A stretch of DNA of 64,000 nucleotides from Flavonifractor sp963557075 (GTDB lineage: Bacteria; Bacillota; Clostridia; Oscillospirales; Oscillospiraceae), in assembly GCA_963557075.1 (NCBI GenBank), contig CAUWDA010000001.1:79738-143737 (forward strand). Direction: 5' to 3'. The notes beneath the pieces are model-generated. The model saw nothing but the letters and a program-made list of their open reading frames with translations, searched no databases and was not told the DNA's origin. Positions 24,692-33,201 of this stretch are shown piece by piece. Each line of letters starts with the position of its first letter. Within the stretch, counting starts at the first letter, position 1. The position numbers and the translations under genes were made by a program.

Positions 24692-25665
24692 TAGAACAGA
24701 CCATCAATATTGAGCGGATGGAGGACGTAGTAGACGTCTTTGGCTCCTTTGACGGCAATATCAAGCTGGTGGAGCATGAGCTGGGCGTCACGGTGGTGAG
24801 CCGGGACGACCAGCTCAAGGTCTCCGGCGAAGCGGAGGACGTGATGCACGCCGTCAAGGCCATCGAGGGCCTGCTGGGCCTGGCGGGGCGGAAAGAGACC
24901 ATCACCGAGCAGAACGTCCGCTATATCATCAACCTGGTGAAGGCGGGCAACGAGTCCCACATCAATGACATTGCCCGGGACGTCCTGTGTGTCACCGCCA
25001 AGGGAAAGCCCATCAAGGCCAAGACCCTGGGCCAGAAGCGGTACGTGGACGCCATCAAGAAGAACACCATTACCCTGGGCATCGGCCCGGCGGGCACCGG
25101 CAAGACCTATCTGGCGGTGGCCGCCGCGGTGGCTGCCTTCCGGGACAAGCAGGTCAACCGCATCATCCTCACCCGGCCGGCCGTGGAGGCGGGTGAGCGG
25201 CTGGGCTTTTTGCCCGGCGACCTCCAGTCCAAGGTGGACCCCTACCTGCGGCCCCTGTACGACGCCCTCTTTGAGATGCTGGGCCCCGAGACCTACCAGA
25301 AGTATGTGGAGCGGGGCAACATCGAGGTGGCCCCCCTGGCCTATATGAGAGGGCGCACCCTGGACGACTCCTTCATCATCCTGGACGAGGCCCAGAACAC
25401 CAGCCGGGAGCAGATGAAGATGTTCCTCACCCGGCTGGGCTTTGGCTCCAAGATCGTTATCACCGGCGACGTGACCCAGATCGACCTGCCCCGGGACACG
25501 GTGTCCGGCCTGAAGGAGGCCATGCGGGTGCTGGACGGGGTGGAGGATATCGCCATCTGCAAGCTCAACGAGTCCGACGTGGTGCGCCACGTCATCGTGC
25601 AGCGCATCATCAAGGCCTACGAGGCCGACGAGAACCGCAGGGCCAAAAAGGACGGGAAGAAATGA
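24688..25665 (+). CDS. phoH: PhoH family ATPase
   Basis: 325 residues from the ATG at 24688. An N-terminal KH-like RNA-binding portion (VFGSFDGNIKLVEHELGVTVVSRDDQLKVSG) precedes the P-loop ATPase domain: GIGPAGTGKTYLAVAAAV, RPAVEAGERLGFLPGDLQSKVDPYLRPLYD, DDSFIILDEAQNTSREQMKMFLTRLGFGSKIVITGDVTQIDLP. Thought to act in RNA metabolism together with the neighbouring YbeY and Era. Overlaps the next gene by four bases. Confidence 0.95.
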   Translation: MIEQTINIERMEDVVDVFGSFDGNIKLVEHELGVTVVSRDDQLKVSGEAEDVMHAVKAIEGLLGLAGRKETITEQNVRYIINLVKAGNESHINDIARDVLCVTAKGKPIKAKTLGQKRYVDAIKKNTITLGIGPAGTGKTYLAVAAAVAAFRDKQVNRIILTRPAVEAGERLGFLPGDLQSKVDPYLRPLYDALFEMLGPETYQKYVERGNIEVAPLAYMRGRTLDDSFIILDEAQNTSREQMKMFLTRLGFGSKIVITGDVTQIDLPRDTVSGLKEAMRVLDGVEDIAICKLNESDVVRHVIVQRIIKAYEADENRRAKKDGKK

Positions 25666-26150
25666 GACGTTTTTCCTGGTGGGGCTACGCCGCGGAGGTG
25701 GACGAGGAAGCCGCCCGAAACTGGTACGCCGGGGCGGAGGACTGGGGCTGCGTCTGCGGCCACTGCCGGAATTTTCTGGCCCTGGCCCGGGAGCGGAAGC
25801 TGCCGGAGGAGATCCTGAACATCCTGGACAGCTTGTCCGTCCCGCCGGAGAAGGCCTCTTATGTGTGCGAGCTCTACCACGACGAAGGCTGGAGGGAGAA
25901 GGGGCTGCTCTATGAGCTCTGCTGGCGCCTGCCGGGGCAGATCTTGGACAGGCCCGCCGGGGAGAACGGCGGGGCCAACTGGGGCCCCTGGGTGAAGTTC
26001 CCCTGGGGGGACCTGCTGCTGGGTCATGAGGGCGACCCATGCAGCGAGGCCGCCGGCATGCCGGAGCCCAACTTTGACCTGGTATGCACCCTGTACCTGC
26101 CCTGGGTGCTGGATGAGCCCATCAATGGGCCTGAGGAGGAAGAAAGATGA
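25662..26150 (+). CDS. Conserved hypothetical protein between phoH and ybeY
   Basis: 162 residues, overlapping both neighbours by four bases, so it is certainly translated in this operon. Not a family I can name. It is acidic and Trp-rich, with CVCGHCRNFLALARER near residue 27 (C-x-C-x2-C), then LPEEILNILDSLSVPPEKASYVCELYHDEGWREKGLLYELCWRLPGQIL, and late motifs WGPWVKFPWGDLLLGHEGDPC and FDLVCTLYLPWVLDE. The cysteines could bind a metal. Position between PhoH and the RNase YbeY suggests RNA or ribosome work, but that is context only. Confidence 0.7.
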   Translation: MRRFSWWGYAAEVDEEAARNWYAGAEDWGCVCGHCRNFLALARERKLPEEILNILDSLSVPPEKASYVCELYHDEGWREKGLLYELCWRLPGQILDRPAGENGGANWGPWVKFPWGDLLLGHEGDPCSEAAGMPEPNFDLVCTLYLPWVLDEPINGPEEEER

Positions 26151-26644
26151 ATCATGAGATCATCATCGAGACCGAGGTAGACGGAGCGGAGGAGTACGCC
26201 GACCTGCTGCGGCAGGTGATCCCCGCCGCCCTGGCGGCCCAGGGGGTGGACATGCCCTGCGAGGTGGACGTGCTGTTCACCGACGACGAGGGCATCCACC
26301 AGATCAACCTGGAGCAGCGGGAGGTGGACCGGCCCACCGACGTACTCAGCTTTCCCATGTTCGACCTTCAGCCCGGAGAGCTGCCCGGGCCGGAGGACGC
26401 CGATCCGGGGGACGGTTTGGTGCCCCTGGGGGACATGGTCATCTCCCTGGAGCGGGCAAAAGCCCAGGGGGAGGAGTTCGGTCACGGCACCCGCCGGGAG
26501 GTGGCCTATCTGGCCGTCCACTCGGTGCTCCACCTGCTGGGGTATGACCACGTGGACGAGGGCCCCATGAAGGCCCAGATGCGGGCGCGGGAGGAGACCA
26601 TTTTGGGCCAGCTCGGCATTGGCCGGGAGAAGGCGGAGGGATAA
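26147..26644 (+). CDS. ybeY: rRNA maturation endoribonuclease YbeY
   Basis: 165 residues. Metal-dependent RNase needed for 16S rRNA 3' processing and ribosome quality control. The zinc triad motif is HSVLHLLGYDHVDEG near residue 124 (H-x3-H-x5-H). Also DVLFTDDEGIHQINLEQREVDRPTDVLSFPM, the conserved substrate region. Acidic N-terminus. Located in the usual phoH-ybeY-era string, here interrupted by a transposase gene before era. Confidence 0.95.
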   Translation: MNHEIIIETEVDGAEEYADLLRQVIPAALAAQGVDMPCEVDVLFTDDEGIHQINLEQREVDRPTDVLSFPMFDLQPGELPGPEDADPGDGLVPLGDMVISLERAKAQGEEFGHGTRREVAYLAVHSVLHLLGYDHVDEGPMKAQMRAREETILGQLGIGREKAEG

Positions 26645-26712
26645 ACAGCGTCCGGCTTGCCGCAGGTGGGGCCATGGCCTTTATAAGGCGTGGAAGGAAG
26701 AACAGAACGGAC

Positions 26713-27201
26713 ATGGAAGAGCGCCGTGACCGCAGACCCCTGCGGCTGAAGGGGTATGATTATAGTTTGGGCGGGTATTATTTCGTCACGGTCTGCACCA
26801 GGGATCGTGTACCCCACCTGCGTAGGGGCGCACATTGTGCGCCCGAACCTCTCCCGCCATTGACTGCCGCCGGTCTGATTGCGGAACAGGCCATATTGCA
26901 AATTTTTTCGCATTATTCTGGCGTGACTGTGGACAAATATGTGATCATGCCCAACCACGTCCACATGATCCTGGTGCTGCCTGCTGACGGCGGGCGCGCA
27001 CTGCGCGCCCCTACGGTCTCCCAAATCGTCCGGGCGTGGAAGGAAACGGTTACCAAAATGCTTGGAGCGGCAATTTGGCAAAAATCCTTCTACGACCACA
27101 TCATCCGGGATGAAAACGACTATCTTCGTATCTGGAATTACATCGATAGCAACCCCGCCAAATGGGCGGAGGACCAATACTATATTGCTCAAGAAAGTTG
27201 A
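26713..27201 (+). CDS. REP-associated tyrosine transposase (RAYT, Y1 HUH)
   Basis: 162 residues from the ATG at 26713 (MEERRDRRPLRLKGYDYS), the usual RAYT start; an ATG at 26674 is possible. Y1 transposase features: LKGYDYSLGGYYFVTVCTRDR, MPNHVHMILVLP (HUH-type His pair), WQKSFYDHIIRDENDYLRIWNYIDSNPAKWAED (catalytic Tyr in the YI.sNP segment). It breaks the normal ybeY-era pair. Two REP-like palindromes with GTAG heads lie in its coding sequence, translated as RRGAHCAPE and GGRALRAPT in the two variable loops. It probably mobilises REP copies such as those listed here. Confidence 0.92.
   Translation: MEERRDRRPLRLKGYDYSLGGYYFVTVCTRDRVPHLRRGAHCAPEPLPPLTAAGLIAEQAILQIFSHYSGVTVDKYVIMPNHVHMILVLPADGGRALRAPTVSQIVRAWKETVTKMLGAAIWQKSFYDHIIRDENDYLRIWNYIDSNPAKWAEDQYYIAQES
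26822..26844 (+). repeat. REP-like palindrome inside the RAYT gene (left)
   Basis: GTAG followed by GGGCGCACA-T-TGTGCGCCC. Same GTAG head plus GC-rich hairpin design as the intergenic REPs but a different stem. Inverted relative to the copy at 26992. Confidence 0.85.
26992..27014 (-). repeat. REP-like palindrome inside the RAYT gene (right)
   Basis: GGGCGCGCA-C-TGCGCGCCC followed by CTAC, i.e. GTAG-headed on the minus strand. With the left copy it makes an inverted pair (REPIN-like) about 150 bases apart within one coding sequence. Confidence 0.85.
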
Positions 27202-27210
27202 GGATCACCT

Positions 27211-28104
27211 ATGGAAATCAAAAAATCTGGAATGATCAGCATTGTGGGCCGGCCCAACGTTGGCAAGTCCACCCTGACCAACGCCCTGGTGGGCGAAAAG
27301 ATCGCCATCGTATCCAACAAGCCCCAGACTACCCGTAACCGCATCTGCGCCGTGGTCAACCGGGGGGAGTGCCAGTATGTCTTTCTGGACACTCCCGGAC
27401 TCCACAAGGCCCGCACCCGGCTGGGCGACTACATGGTGAAGGTAGTCAAGGAGAGCGTGGCCGACGTGGACGCCATCCTGCTGCTGGTGGAGCCCATTCC
27501 CCACATCGGCGGGCCGGAGGCCGAGCTCATCGCCCGCATCAAGCAGCTGGGCGTGCCCGCCATCCTGGTCATCAACAAGATGGACACGGTGGAGAAGTCC
27601 GACCTGCTGGCCGTCATGCAGACCTACGGCCAGGCCCACGATTTCAACGCCATCCTGCCCATCTCCGCCAAGCGGAACGAGGGCGTGAACGAGCTGCTGG
27701 ACCTGCTGGCCGAGTTCCTGCCCGAGGGGCCCCAGCTCTTCCCCGACGACATGGTCACCGACCAGCCCGAGCGGCAGGTGTGCGCCGAGATCATCCGGGA
27801 GAAGCTGCTGCTCTGTCTGGACAAGGAGATCCCCCACGGCACCGCCGTGGAGATCACCCGCTTCTCCGAGCGGGACAACGAGATCATCGACCTGGACGCC
27901 ACCATCTACTGTGAGAAGGCCAGCCACAAGGGCATCATCATCGGTAAGGGGGGCGCCATGCTCAAAAAGATCTCCACCCTGGCCCGCACCGACATCGAGG
28001 CCTTTATGGGCACCAAAGTGTTCCTCCAGACCTGGGTGAAGGTGAAGGAGGGCTGGCGGGACAACCTGAACCTCATCCACAACTTCGGCTACCGGGACGA
28101 GTAA
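27211..28104 (+). CDS. era: GTPase Era
   Basis: 297 residues. Ribosome-assembly GTPase that binds 16S rRNA near its 3' end, the functional partner of YbeY. G1 GRPNVGKSTLTNALVG, G3 DTPGLHK, G4 NKMD, switch-I segment SNKPQTTRNRICAVV. C-terminal KH domain with IIIGKGGAMLKKISTLARTDIEAFMGTKVFLQTWVKVKEGWRD. Starts nine bases after the RAYT stop, two bases before recO. Confidence 0.97.
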   Translation: MEIKKSGMISIVGRPNVGKSTLTNALVGEKIAIVSNKPQTTRNRICAVVNRGECQYVFLDTPGLHKARTRLGDYMVKVVKESVADVDAILLLVEPIPHIGGPEAELIARIKQLGVPAILVINKMDTVEKSDLLAVMQTYGQAHDFNAILPISAKRNEGVNELLDLLAEFLPEGPQLFPDDMVTDQPERQVCAEIIREKLLLCLDKEIPHGTAVEITRFSERDNEIIDLDATIYCEKASHKGIIIGKGGAMLKKISTLARTDIEAFMGTKVFLQTWVKVKEGWRDNLNLIHNFGYRDE

Positions 28105-28105
28105 G

Positions 28106-28861
28106 ATGCACATTACCACCCAGGGCCTGGTGCTGCGGGAGGTCAACTACAAGGAGGCCGACAAGATCCTCACCGTCCTCACCGCCGAGGGGGGCAAGCG
28201 CACGGTGAAGGCCCGGGGCTGCCGGAAAAAGAACAGCCCCCTGGCGGCCTCCGCCCAGCTGCTGGTCTACGCCGATATGACCCTTTTTCTCTACCAGGAC
28301 CGGATCACCCTCAACGAGGCCGAGTCCATCCGGCAGTTCTGGCACGTCAGGTCGGACGTGGAGCTGCTGGCCCTGGGCTCCTACTTTGCCGAGGTGATGG
28401 AGACGGTGGCGGTGGAGGGGCGGCCCGACCCGGCGGCCATGTCCCTGATTCTGAACAGCCTTCACGCCCTGGACAAGCTGAACAAGCCCCAGGCCCTGGT
28501 GAAGGCGGCCTATGAGATGAAGCTGATGGCCCTGGAGGGCTATGAGCCCCTGGCCGACGCCTGCGCCGTGTGCGGCAGGCCCGACCCGGAAAAACCCATG
28601 CTCCATCTGGCGGAGGGCGTGCTCCACTGCGCCGCCTGCCGGAGCGAGGTGGGGGAGGGCCCCTCCCTGCCCTTGACCGGGGGGGCGCTGGCCGCCCTGC
28701 GGCACATTCTCTACGGCGATCCCAAGCGGCTGTTCTCTTTCCAACTGGACCAAGCGGGGCTGAACTGCCTGGCCGGGGTGTGCGAGGGATTTCTGCGCAC
28801 CCAGCTGGACCGGGGGTTCCGCACCCTGGATTTTTATCATGAACTGAAAGCGGGGATGTAA
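28106..28861 (+). CDS. recO: DNA repair protein RecO
   Basis: 251 residues. Loads RecA in the RecFOR path. N-terminal OB fold (TTQGLVLREVNYKEADKILTVLTAEGGKRTVKARGCRK), helical centre, and a C-terminal zinc finger CAVCGRPDPEKPMLHLAEGVLHCAAC at about residues 152-177. Near its end it has the RecO-typical FLRTQLDRGFRTLDFY. One base separates it from era and from phzF, so all three share a transcript. Confidence 0.94.
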   Translation: MHITTQGLVLREVNYKEADKILTVLTAEGGKRTVKARGCRKKNSPLAASAQLLVYADMTLFLYQDRITLNEAESIRQFWHVRSDVELLALGSYFAEVMETVAVEGRPDPAAMSLILNSLHALDKLNKPQALVKAAYEMKLMALEGYEPLADACAVCGRPDPEKPMLHLAEGVLHCAACRSEVGEGPSLPLTGGALAALRHILYGDPKRLFSFQLDQAGLNCLAGVCEGFLRTQLDRGFRTLDFYHELKAGM

Positions 28862-28862
28862 G

Positions 28863-29726
28863 ATGGAACTGTATGTGGCAGACGCCTTTACCACCGTGCG
28901 CTTTTCCGGCAATCAGGCCGGTGTGGCTCTCCTTGGAGAGGGGGACTTTCCGGAAGAAGCCCTGATGCGGGCTCTGGCCGGGGAGCTGAAGCACTCTGAG
29001 ACCGCCTTTGTCCGCCGGACCGGGGACAGGGCCTTCCATATCCGCTATTTCACCCCGGCGGAGGAGGTGGATCTGTGCGGACACGCCACCATCGCCGCCT
29101 TCACCGTCCTGCGGGACACCGGGGCCATTGCCCCGGGAGATTACGCCCTCCATACCCGCTCCGGAGATCTGGAGATCGGGGTGGGAGCGGACGCCGTGTG
29201 GATGGATATGGCCCCGCCCACCGACGGGCGCACCTTTTCGGAGGAGGAGCAGAGAGCGCTGTACGCCGCCTATGGCCTGACTCTGGCCGACCGGCCGGAG
29301 GGGCTGGAGCCCCAGGCGGTGAGCACCGGTCTTATGGACATCCTGCTGCCGGTGCGTGACCGGGAGGCCCTGGACAGAGCCGTCCAGAATGAGGCGGAGG
29401 TCACCCGCCTGTCGGAGCACTACAATGTGGTGGGCGTTCACATGTTCTGCCCCAATACCCCGGACGCCGCCGCCCACTGCCGCAATTTTGCCCCCCTGTA
29501 TGCCATTCCGGAGGAGGCGGCCACCGGCACCTCCAACGGGGCGCTGACCTACTATCTGTTCCGCCGGGGCCTGATCCGGGCCGGGGCGGACAACCGCTTT
29601 GTCCAGGGAGAGAAGATGGGCAAGCCCTCTGAGATCCTCAGCCGCATCACCGAGGACAAGGGCGGCGTGAAAGTTCGGGTAGGAGGCCGGGCCCTGATCA
29701 CTTTGAGATGTGAATTGCTGGGATAA
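28863..29726 (+). CDS. PhzF family isomerase
   Basis: 287 residues, two-domain diaminopimelate-epimerase-like fold. Seen: YVADAFTTVRFSGNQAGVALL at the start, LKHSETAFVRR with the catalytic Glu, IRYFTPAEEVDLCGHATIAAFTVL, and EEAATGTSNGALTYYLFRRGL. PhzF homologues isomerise or epimerise small acids; outside phenazine clusters the substrate is unknown and no phenazine genes are seen. Follows recO by one base. Confidence 0.9.
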   Translation: MELYVADAFTTVRFSGNQAGVALLGEGDFPEEALMRALAGELKHSETAFVRRTGDRAFHIRYFTPAEEVDLCGHATIAAFTVLRDTGAIAPGDYALHTRSGDLEIGVGADAVWMDMAPPTDGRTFSEEEQRALYAAYGLTLADRPEGLEPQAVSTGLMDILLPVRDREALDRAVQNEAEVTRLSEHYNVVGVHMFCPNTPDAAAHCRNFAPLYAIPEEAATGTSNGALTYYLFRRGLIRAGADNRFVQGEKMGKPSEILSRITEDKGGVKVRVGGRALITLRCELLG

Positions 29727-29730
29727 GACC

Positions 29731-29756
29731 GGGCCGATGCGGGCATCGGCCCCTAC
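29731..29756. repeat. REP palindrome with GTAG head (copy 2)
   Basis: GGGCCGATG-CGGG-CATCGGCCC followed by CTAC, in the 68-base gap between phzF and mutS2. Same family as the copies at 11975 and 32710-33243. Confidence 0.85.
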
Positions 29757-29794
29757 ATCCTGTTGATATGAAACCAACGATTTGGAGAACCTAA

Positions 29795-32167
29795 ATGACC
29801 GATTTATTTGAAAAATCCATTCAAACCCTGGAGCTGCCCCGGGTATTGGAGCGGCTGGCCGACCAGGCTGTGACCGAGGAGGGCAAGGCGCGCTGCCTGG
29901 CTCTGCGGCCTATGACCGACCCTGACGATGTACAGCGGGCCCTGGACGAGACCACCGCCGCGGTGAATATGACGGCGCTGCGGGGCTCCCCCTCTTTTTC
30001 CGGCGTGCGGCCGGTGGGGGCCTCCCTCCAGCGGGCCAACATGGGGGGCGCCCTCAACACCCGGGAGCTGCTGGATATTGCCGCCGTCCTGCGGGCGGCC
30101 CGCTCCGCCAAGGAGTACGGCGAGGGCGAGGGGGACCGGGCCAGGACCTGCATCGACCACCTGTTCCGCTCCCTCACCTCCAACCGCCTCCTGGAGGAGC
30201 GCATCACCGGGGCCATCGTGGGGGAGGACGAGATCGCCGACGCCGCCAGCCCGGAGCTGGCCTCCATCCGGCGGCACATCCGGGCCACCGCCTCCAAGGT
30301 GCGGGACATCCTGAACAAGCTGATCTCCTCCAACCAGTCCAAGTACCTCCAGGAGTCCATCATCACCCAGCGCAACGACCGCTATGTGGTGCCGGTAAAG
30401 TCGGAGCACAAGAACGACGTGCCCGGCCTGGTCCACGACGTGTCCTCCTCCGGCTCCACCTTCTTCATCGAACCCATGGGGGTGGTGAAGGCCAACAACG
30501 AGCTGCGGGAGCTCCGGGCCAAGGAGGAGAAGGAGATCGAGCGCATCCTGGCGGAGCTGTCCGCCCAGTGCGCCCAGTACCGGGAGGACATCAGCCAGGA
30601 CTACGATCTGCTGGTCATTCTGGATGTGATCTTTGCCCGGGCCCGGCTGGCCTACCGCATGCGGGGGGCCGCCCCCCGTCTGTCCGATCAGGGACTCTAC
30701 CTGAGGAAGGCCCGCCACCCCCTGCTGGACCCGGACAAGGCGGTGTCCAACGACCTGATGCTGGGGGAAAGCTTCGACACCCTGGTCATCACCGGCCCCA
30801 ACACCGGCGGCAAGACGGTCACCCTCAAGACCATCGGCCTTTTGACCCTCATGGCCCAGTGCGGCCTGCACATCCCCGTGGGGGACGGAAGTTGTGTCAA
30901 AGTTTTCGACCGTGTGCTGTCCGACATCGGTGATGAGCAGTCCATTGCCCAGAACTTATCCACATTTTCCTCCCACATGGTGAACATTGTGGGGATTTTG
31001 AACGAGGCGGACGACCGCACCCTCATCCTCTTTGACGAGCTGGGGGCGGGCACCGACCCCATCGAGGGCGCGGCCCTGGCCGCCGCCATCATCGAATCCG
31101 CCCGGGAGATGGGGGCCCTGGTGGCCGCCACCACCCACTACGCCGAGCTGAAGGTGTATGCCATGACCACCCCGGGGGTGGAGAACGCCTCCTGCGAGTT
31201 CAATGTGGACTCCCTGGCCCCCACCTACCGGCTGCTCATCGGCATCCCCGGCAAGTCCAACGCCTTCGCCATCTCCGAGCGGCTTGGCCTGCCCAAGGCC
31301 ATCATCCGGAAGGCCGCCGCCCGCATCGACGCGGAGAACGTCCGCTTTGAGGATGTGCTCACCCAGCTGGACGAGCAGCGCCAGGAGATGGAGCGGGAGA
31401 AGGAGGCCGCCGCCAGGCTGCGCCGGGAGATGGAGGAGACCGCCAAGGCCTCCCGGGACTACAAGGCCCAGATGGACGCCCAGCGGCAGAAGGCGGTGGA
31501 GAAGGCCCAGGCAGAGGCCCGGGCCATCCTGGACGAGGCCAGAGACACCGCCGACCAGGTGTTCAAGGAGCTCAACGAGATGCGCCGCCGCCAGCGGAAG
31601 GAAGAGGACTGGCAGAAGATCAACGACGAGCGGGCGGGCCTGCGCCACCGGCTCAACGAGGCGGAGGGCAAGCTGGGCCAGCGGCCGGAAGCGCCGGTGC
31701 CGCCACCCACCCGGCCCGCCAAGGCCGGGGATACGGTGGAGCTGGTGAAAATGGGCACCCAGGCTACGGTGCTCTCCGTCAACAAGGACGGCTCCCTCCA
31801 GCTCCAGGCGGGTATTTTGAAGATCAGCGCCAAGCAGGACGAGGTCCGGGTGGTGGAGGGGGAGAGCATCCGCTCCGCCAAGAAGGTAGTGGCCCGGGCC
31901 GAGCACAAGCTGCGCTCCCTGGGGGCCTCGCCGGAGGTGGATCTGCGGGGCATGATGACCGACGAGGCCATCGGCGCATTGGACCTGTTTCTGGACAACG
32001 CGGTGCTGGGCAAGCTCAACGAGGTGCGTATCATCCACGGCAAGGGCACCGGCGCGGTGCGCAAGGCGGTGCGGGAGCACCTCAAGCGCAGCCGCTATGT
32101 GAAATCCTTCCGCCCCGGCCGTTACGGCGAAGGCGAGGACGGCGTGACCATTGCAGAGCTGCGGTAG
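29795..32167 (+). CDS. mutS2: Endonuclease MutS2
   Basis: 790 residues. Binds branched DNA and collided ribosomes; ATPase plus nuclease. MutS-like ATPase: Walker A GPNTGGKTVTLKTIGLL, SSFSSHMVNIVGIL-type segment, DELGAGTDPIEGAALAAAII, TTHYAELKVYA. Long coiled coil about 510-640 (LDEQRQEMEREKEAAARLRREMEE). C-terminal Smr nuclease domain about 713-790 with VDLRGMMTDEAIGALDLFLDNAVL and IIHGKGTGAVRKAVREHL. Ribosome site GGAG. Full length. Confidence 0.96.
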   Translation: MTDLFEKSIQTLELPRVLERLADQAVTEEGKARCLALRPMTDPDDVQRALDETTAAVNMTALRGSPSFSGVRPVGASLQRANMGGALNTRELLDIAAVLRAARSAKEYGEGEGDRARTCIDHLFRSLTSNRLLEERITGAIVGEDEIADAASPELASIRRHIRATASKVRDILNKLISSNQSKYLQESIITQRNDRYVVPVKSEHKNDVPGLVHDVSSSGSTFFIEPMGVVKANNELRELRAKEEKEIERILAELSAQCAQYREDISQDYDLLVILDVIFARARLAYRMRGAAPRLSDQGLYLRKARHPLLDPDKAVSNDLMLGESFDTLVITGPNTGGKTVTLKTIGLLTLMAQCGLHIPVGDGSCVKVFDRVLSDIGDEQSIAQNLSTFSSHMVNIVGILNEADDRTLILFDELGAGTDPIEGAALAAAIIESAREMGALVAATTHYAELKVYAMTTPGVENASCEFNVDSLAPTYRLLIGIPGKSNAFAISERLGLPKAIIRKAAARIDAENVRFEDVLTQLDEQRQEMEREKEAAARLRREMEETAKASRDYKAQMDAQRQKAVEKAQAEARAILDEARDTADQVFKELNEMRRRQRKEEDWQKINDERAGLRHRLNEAEGKLGQRPEAPVPPPTRPAKAGDTVELVKMGTQATVLSVNKDGSLQLQAGILKISAKQDEVRVVEGESIRSAKKVVARAEHKLRSLGASPEVDLRGMMTDEAIGALDLFLDNAVLGKLNEVRIIHGKGTGAVRKAVREHLKRSRYVKSFRPGRYGEGEDGVTIAELR

Positions 32168-32280
32168 GGCAGCCCGGTCTGCGATGCCCCAGAAAGACGG
32201 AAATCCTTCGCAGATGGAAGGAAAGACGAGCTGTTGGTCATTCAAAACAGATTCTTGCATGGATTTTGTGCATTTTGTCA

Positions 32281-32309
32281 TTGACGGGTCAGGATAAATT
32301 TGCTATCCT
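32281..32309 (+). promoter_or_regulatory. HPr gene promoter
   Basis: TTGACG (32281-32286), 17 bases, TATCCT (32304-32309), 41 bases before the HPr ATG; the ribosome site is GGGGGG. Confidence 0.7.
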
Positions 32310-32350
32310 ATTATACGAAGTATGCGAATGCATCTTGGGGGGAAAACGCT

Positions 32351-32614
32351 ATGTATATGAAAGAGGCAGTTGTGAACAACCAGGTCGGCTTGCACGCCAG
32401 ACCGGCTACTTTCTTTATCCAGAAGGCCAATGAGTTCAAGAGCTCGATCTGGGTGGAGAAGGACGAGCGGAGAGTCAACGCCAAGAGCCTGCTGGGCGTA
32501 CTTTCTCTGGGAATCGTCAAGGGGACTTCCATCAACCTGATTGCAGATGGCCCCGATGAGAAAGAGGCTGTCGAGGCTTTGATCGAGCTGATCTCTTCCA
32601 ACTTCTCTGAGTAA
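32351..32614 (+). CDS. HPr family phosphocarrier protein
   Basis: 87 residues from the ATG at 32351. It has both regulatory sites of a true Firmicute HPr: His15 in GLHARPAT (phosphorylated by enzyme I) and Ser46 in AKSLLGVLSL (target of HPr kinase in catabolite control). The segment after residue 10 differs from typical HPr (FFIQKANEFKSSIWVEKDERRVN), a variant seen in sugar-poor anaerobes. No other PTS gene is near, so it may serve mainly in regulation (Crh-like) despite keeping His15. Confidence 0.9.
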   Translation: MYMKEAVVNNQVGLHARPATFFIQKANEFKSSIWVEKDERRVNAKSLLGVLSLGIVKGTSINLIADGPDEKEAVEALIELISSNFSE

Positions 32615-32630
32615 GCGACCAAAGCGAGAG

Positions 32631-32661
32631 AAAAAAGCGCCGCATCTGCGGCGCTTTTTTT
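32631..32661 (+). terminator. Intrinsic terminator after HPr
   Basis: A 13-bp stem (AAAAAAGCGCCGC / GCGGCGCTTTTTT) with a short loop and a seven-T run. Confidence 0.92.
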
Positions 32662-32740
32662 GACCTTAGCCTCCCGCGGGGAGGGAGCCAACGGCGGAAG
32701 GGAGGGCATGGGTCGATGAGGGCATCGGCCCCTACGATCT

Positions 32741-32777
32741 ATGACCTTTGACGAGTTAAAAGAAAAAGCCCATGCCC
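32741..32777 (+). pseudogene. Detached duplicate of the uvrC 5' end (1)
   Basis: 37 bases identical to the first 12 codons and part of the 13th of uvrC (MTFDELKEKAHA), ending abruptly at GED element 2a. Any peptide started here would stop shortly after in the element. Confidence 0.9.
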
Positions 32778-32947
32778 CATCCCCCCAAAAGCGCCGTGCA
32801 CTTTTGGGGACCCCCAGGGGATGATTTGACATCCTCGGCGGAAGTGGATTCCGCCTGCGGCGAGGTTTGGCCGTTGGCCAAACACTCGGACGGCGCAGAG
32901 CGCCGGGACGCTGCCGCGTCCAGCGGCAGGGCATGAAGAGACGATCA
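32778..32947 (+). repeat. GED element 2a
   Basis: About 170 bases, no frame. Hairpins in order: CCCCAAAAG.../CTTTTGGGG with GGACCCCC; GATTTGA; GGCGGAA-GTGGA-TTCCGCC (32837-32855); TTTGGCC-GTT-GGCCAAA (32866-32882); GGACGGCGC-AGA-GCGCC; CTGCCGC...GCGGCAG. Same order as elements 3 and 4. Confidence 0.8.
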
Positions 32948-32994
32948 GCGGAAGGGAGGGCACGGGCCGATGAGGGCATCGGCCCCTACGATCT

Positions 32995-33031
32995 ATGACC
33001 TTTGATGAGTTAAAAGAAAAAGCCCATGCCC
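32995..33031 (+). pseudogene. Detached duplicate of the uvrC 5' end (2)
   Basis: As the copy at 32741 but with GAT for GAC at codon 4, a synonymous change. Runs into GED element 2b. Confidence 0.9.
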
Positions 33032-33201
33032 CATCCCCCCAAAAGCGCCGTACGCTTTTTGGGCCCCCCAGGGGATGATTTGACATCCTCGGCGGAAATG
33101 AATTCCGCCTGCGGCGAGGTTTGGCCGTCGGCCAAACACTCGGACGGCGCAGAGCGCCGGGACGCTGCCGCGTCCAGCGGCAGGGCATGAAGAGACGATC
33201 A
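33032..33201 (+). repeat. GED element 2b
   Basis: Tandem sister of 2a with a few changes. The first hairpin is altered and the loop of the second reads ATGAA (stem GGCGGAA/TTCCGCC at 33091-33109) instead of GTGGA. Stems are kept. Confidence 0.8.
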
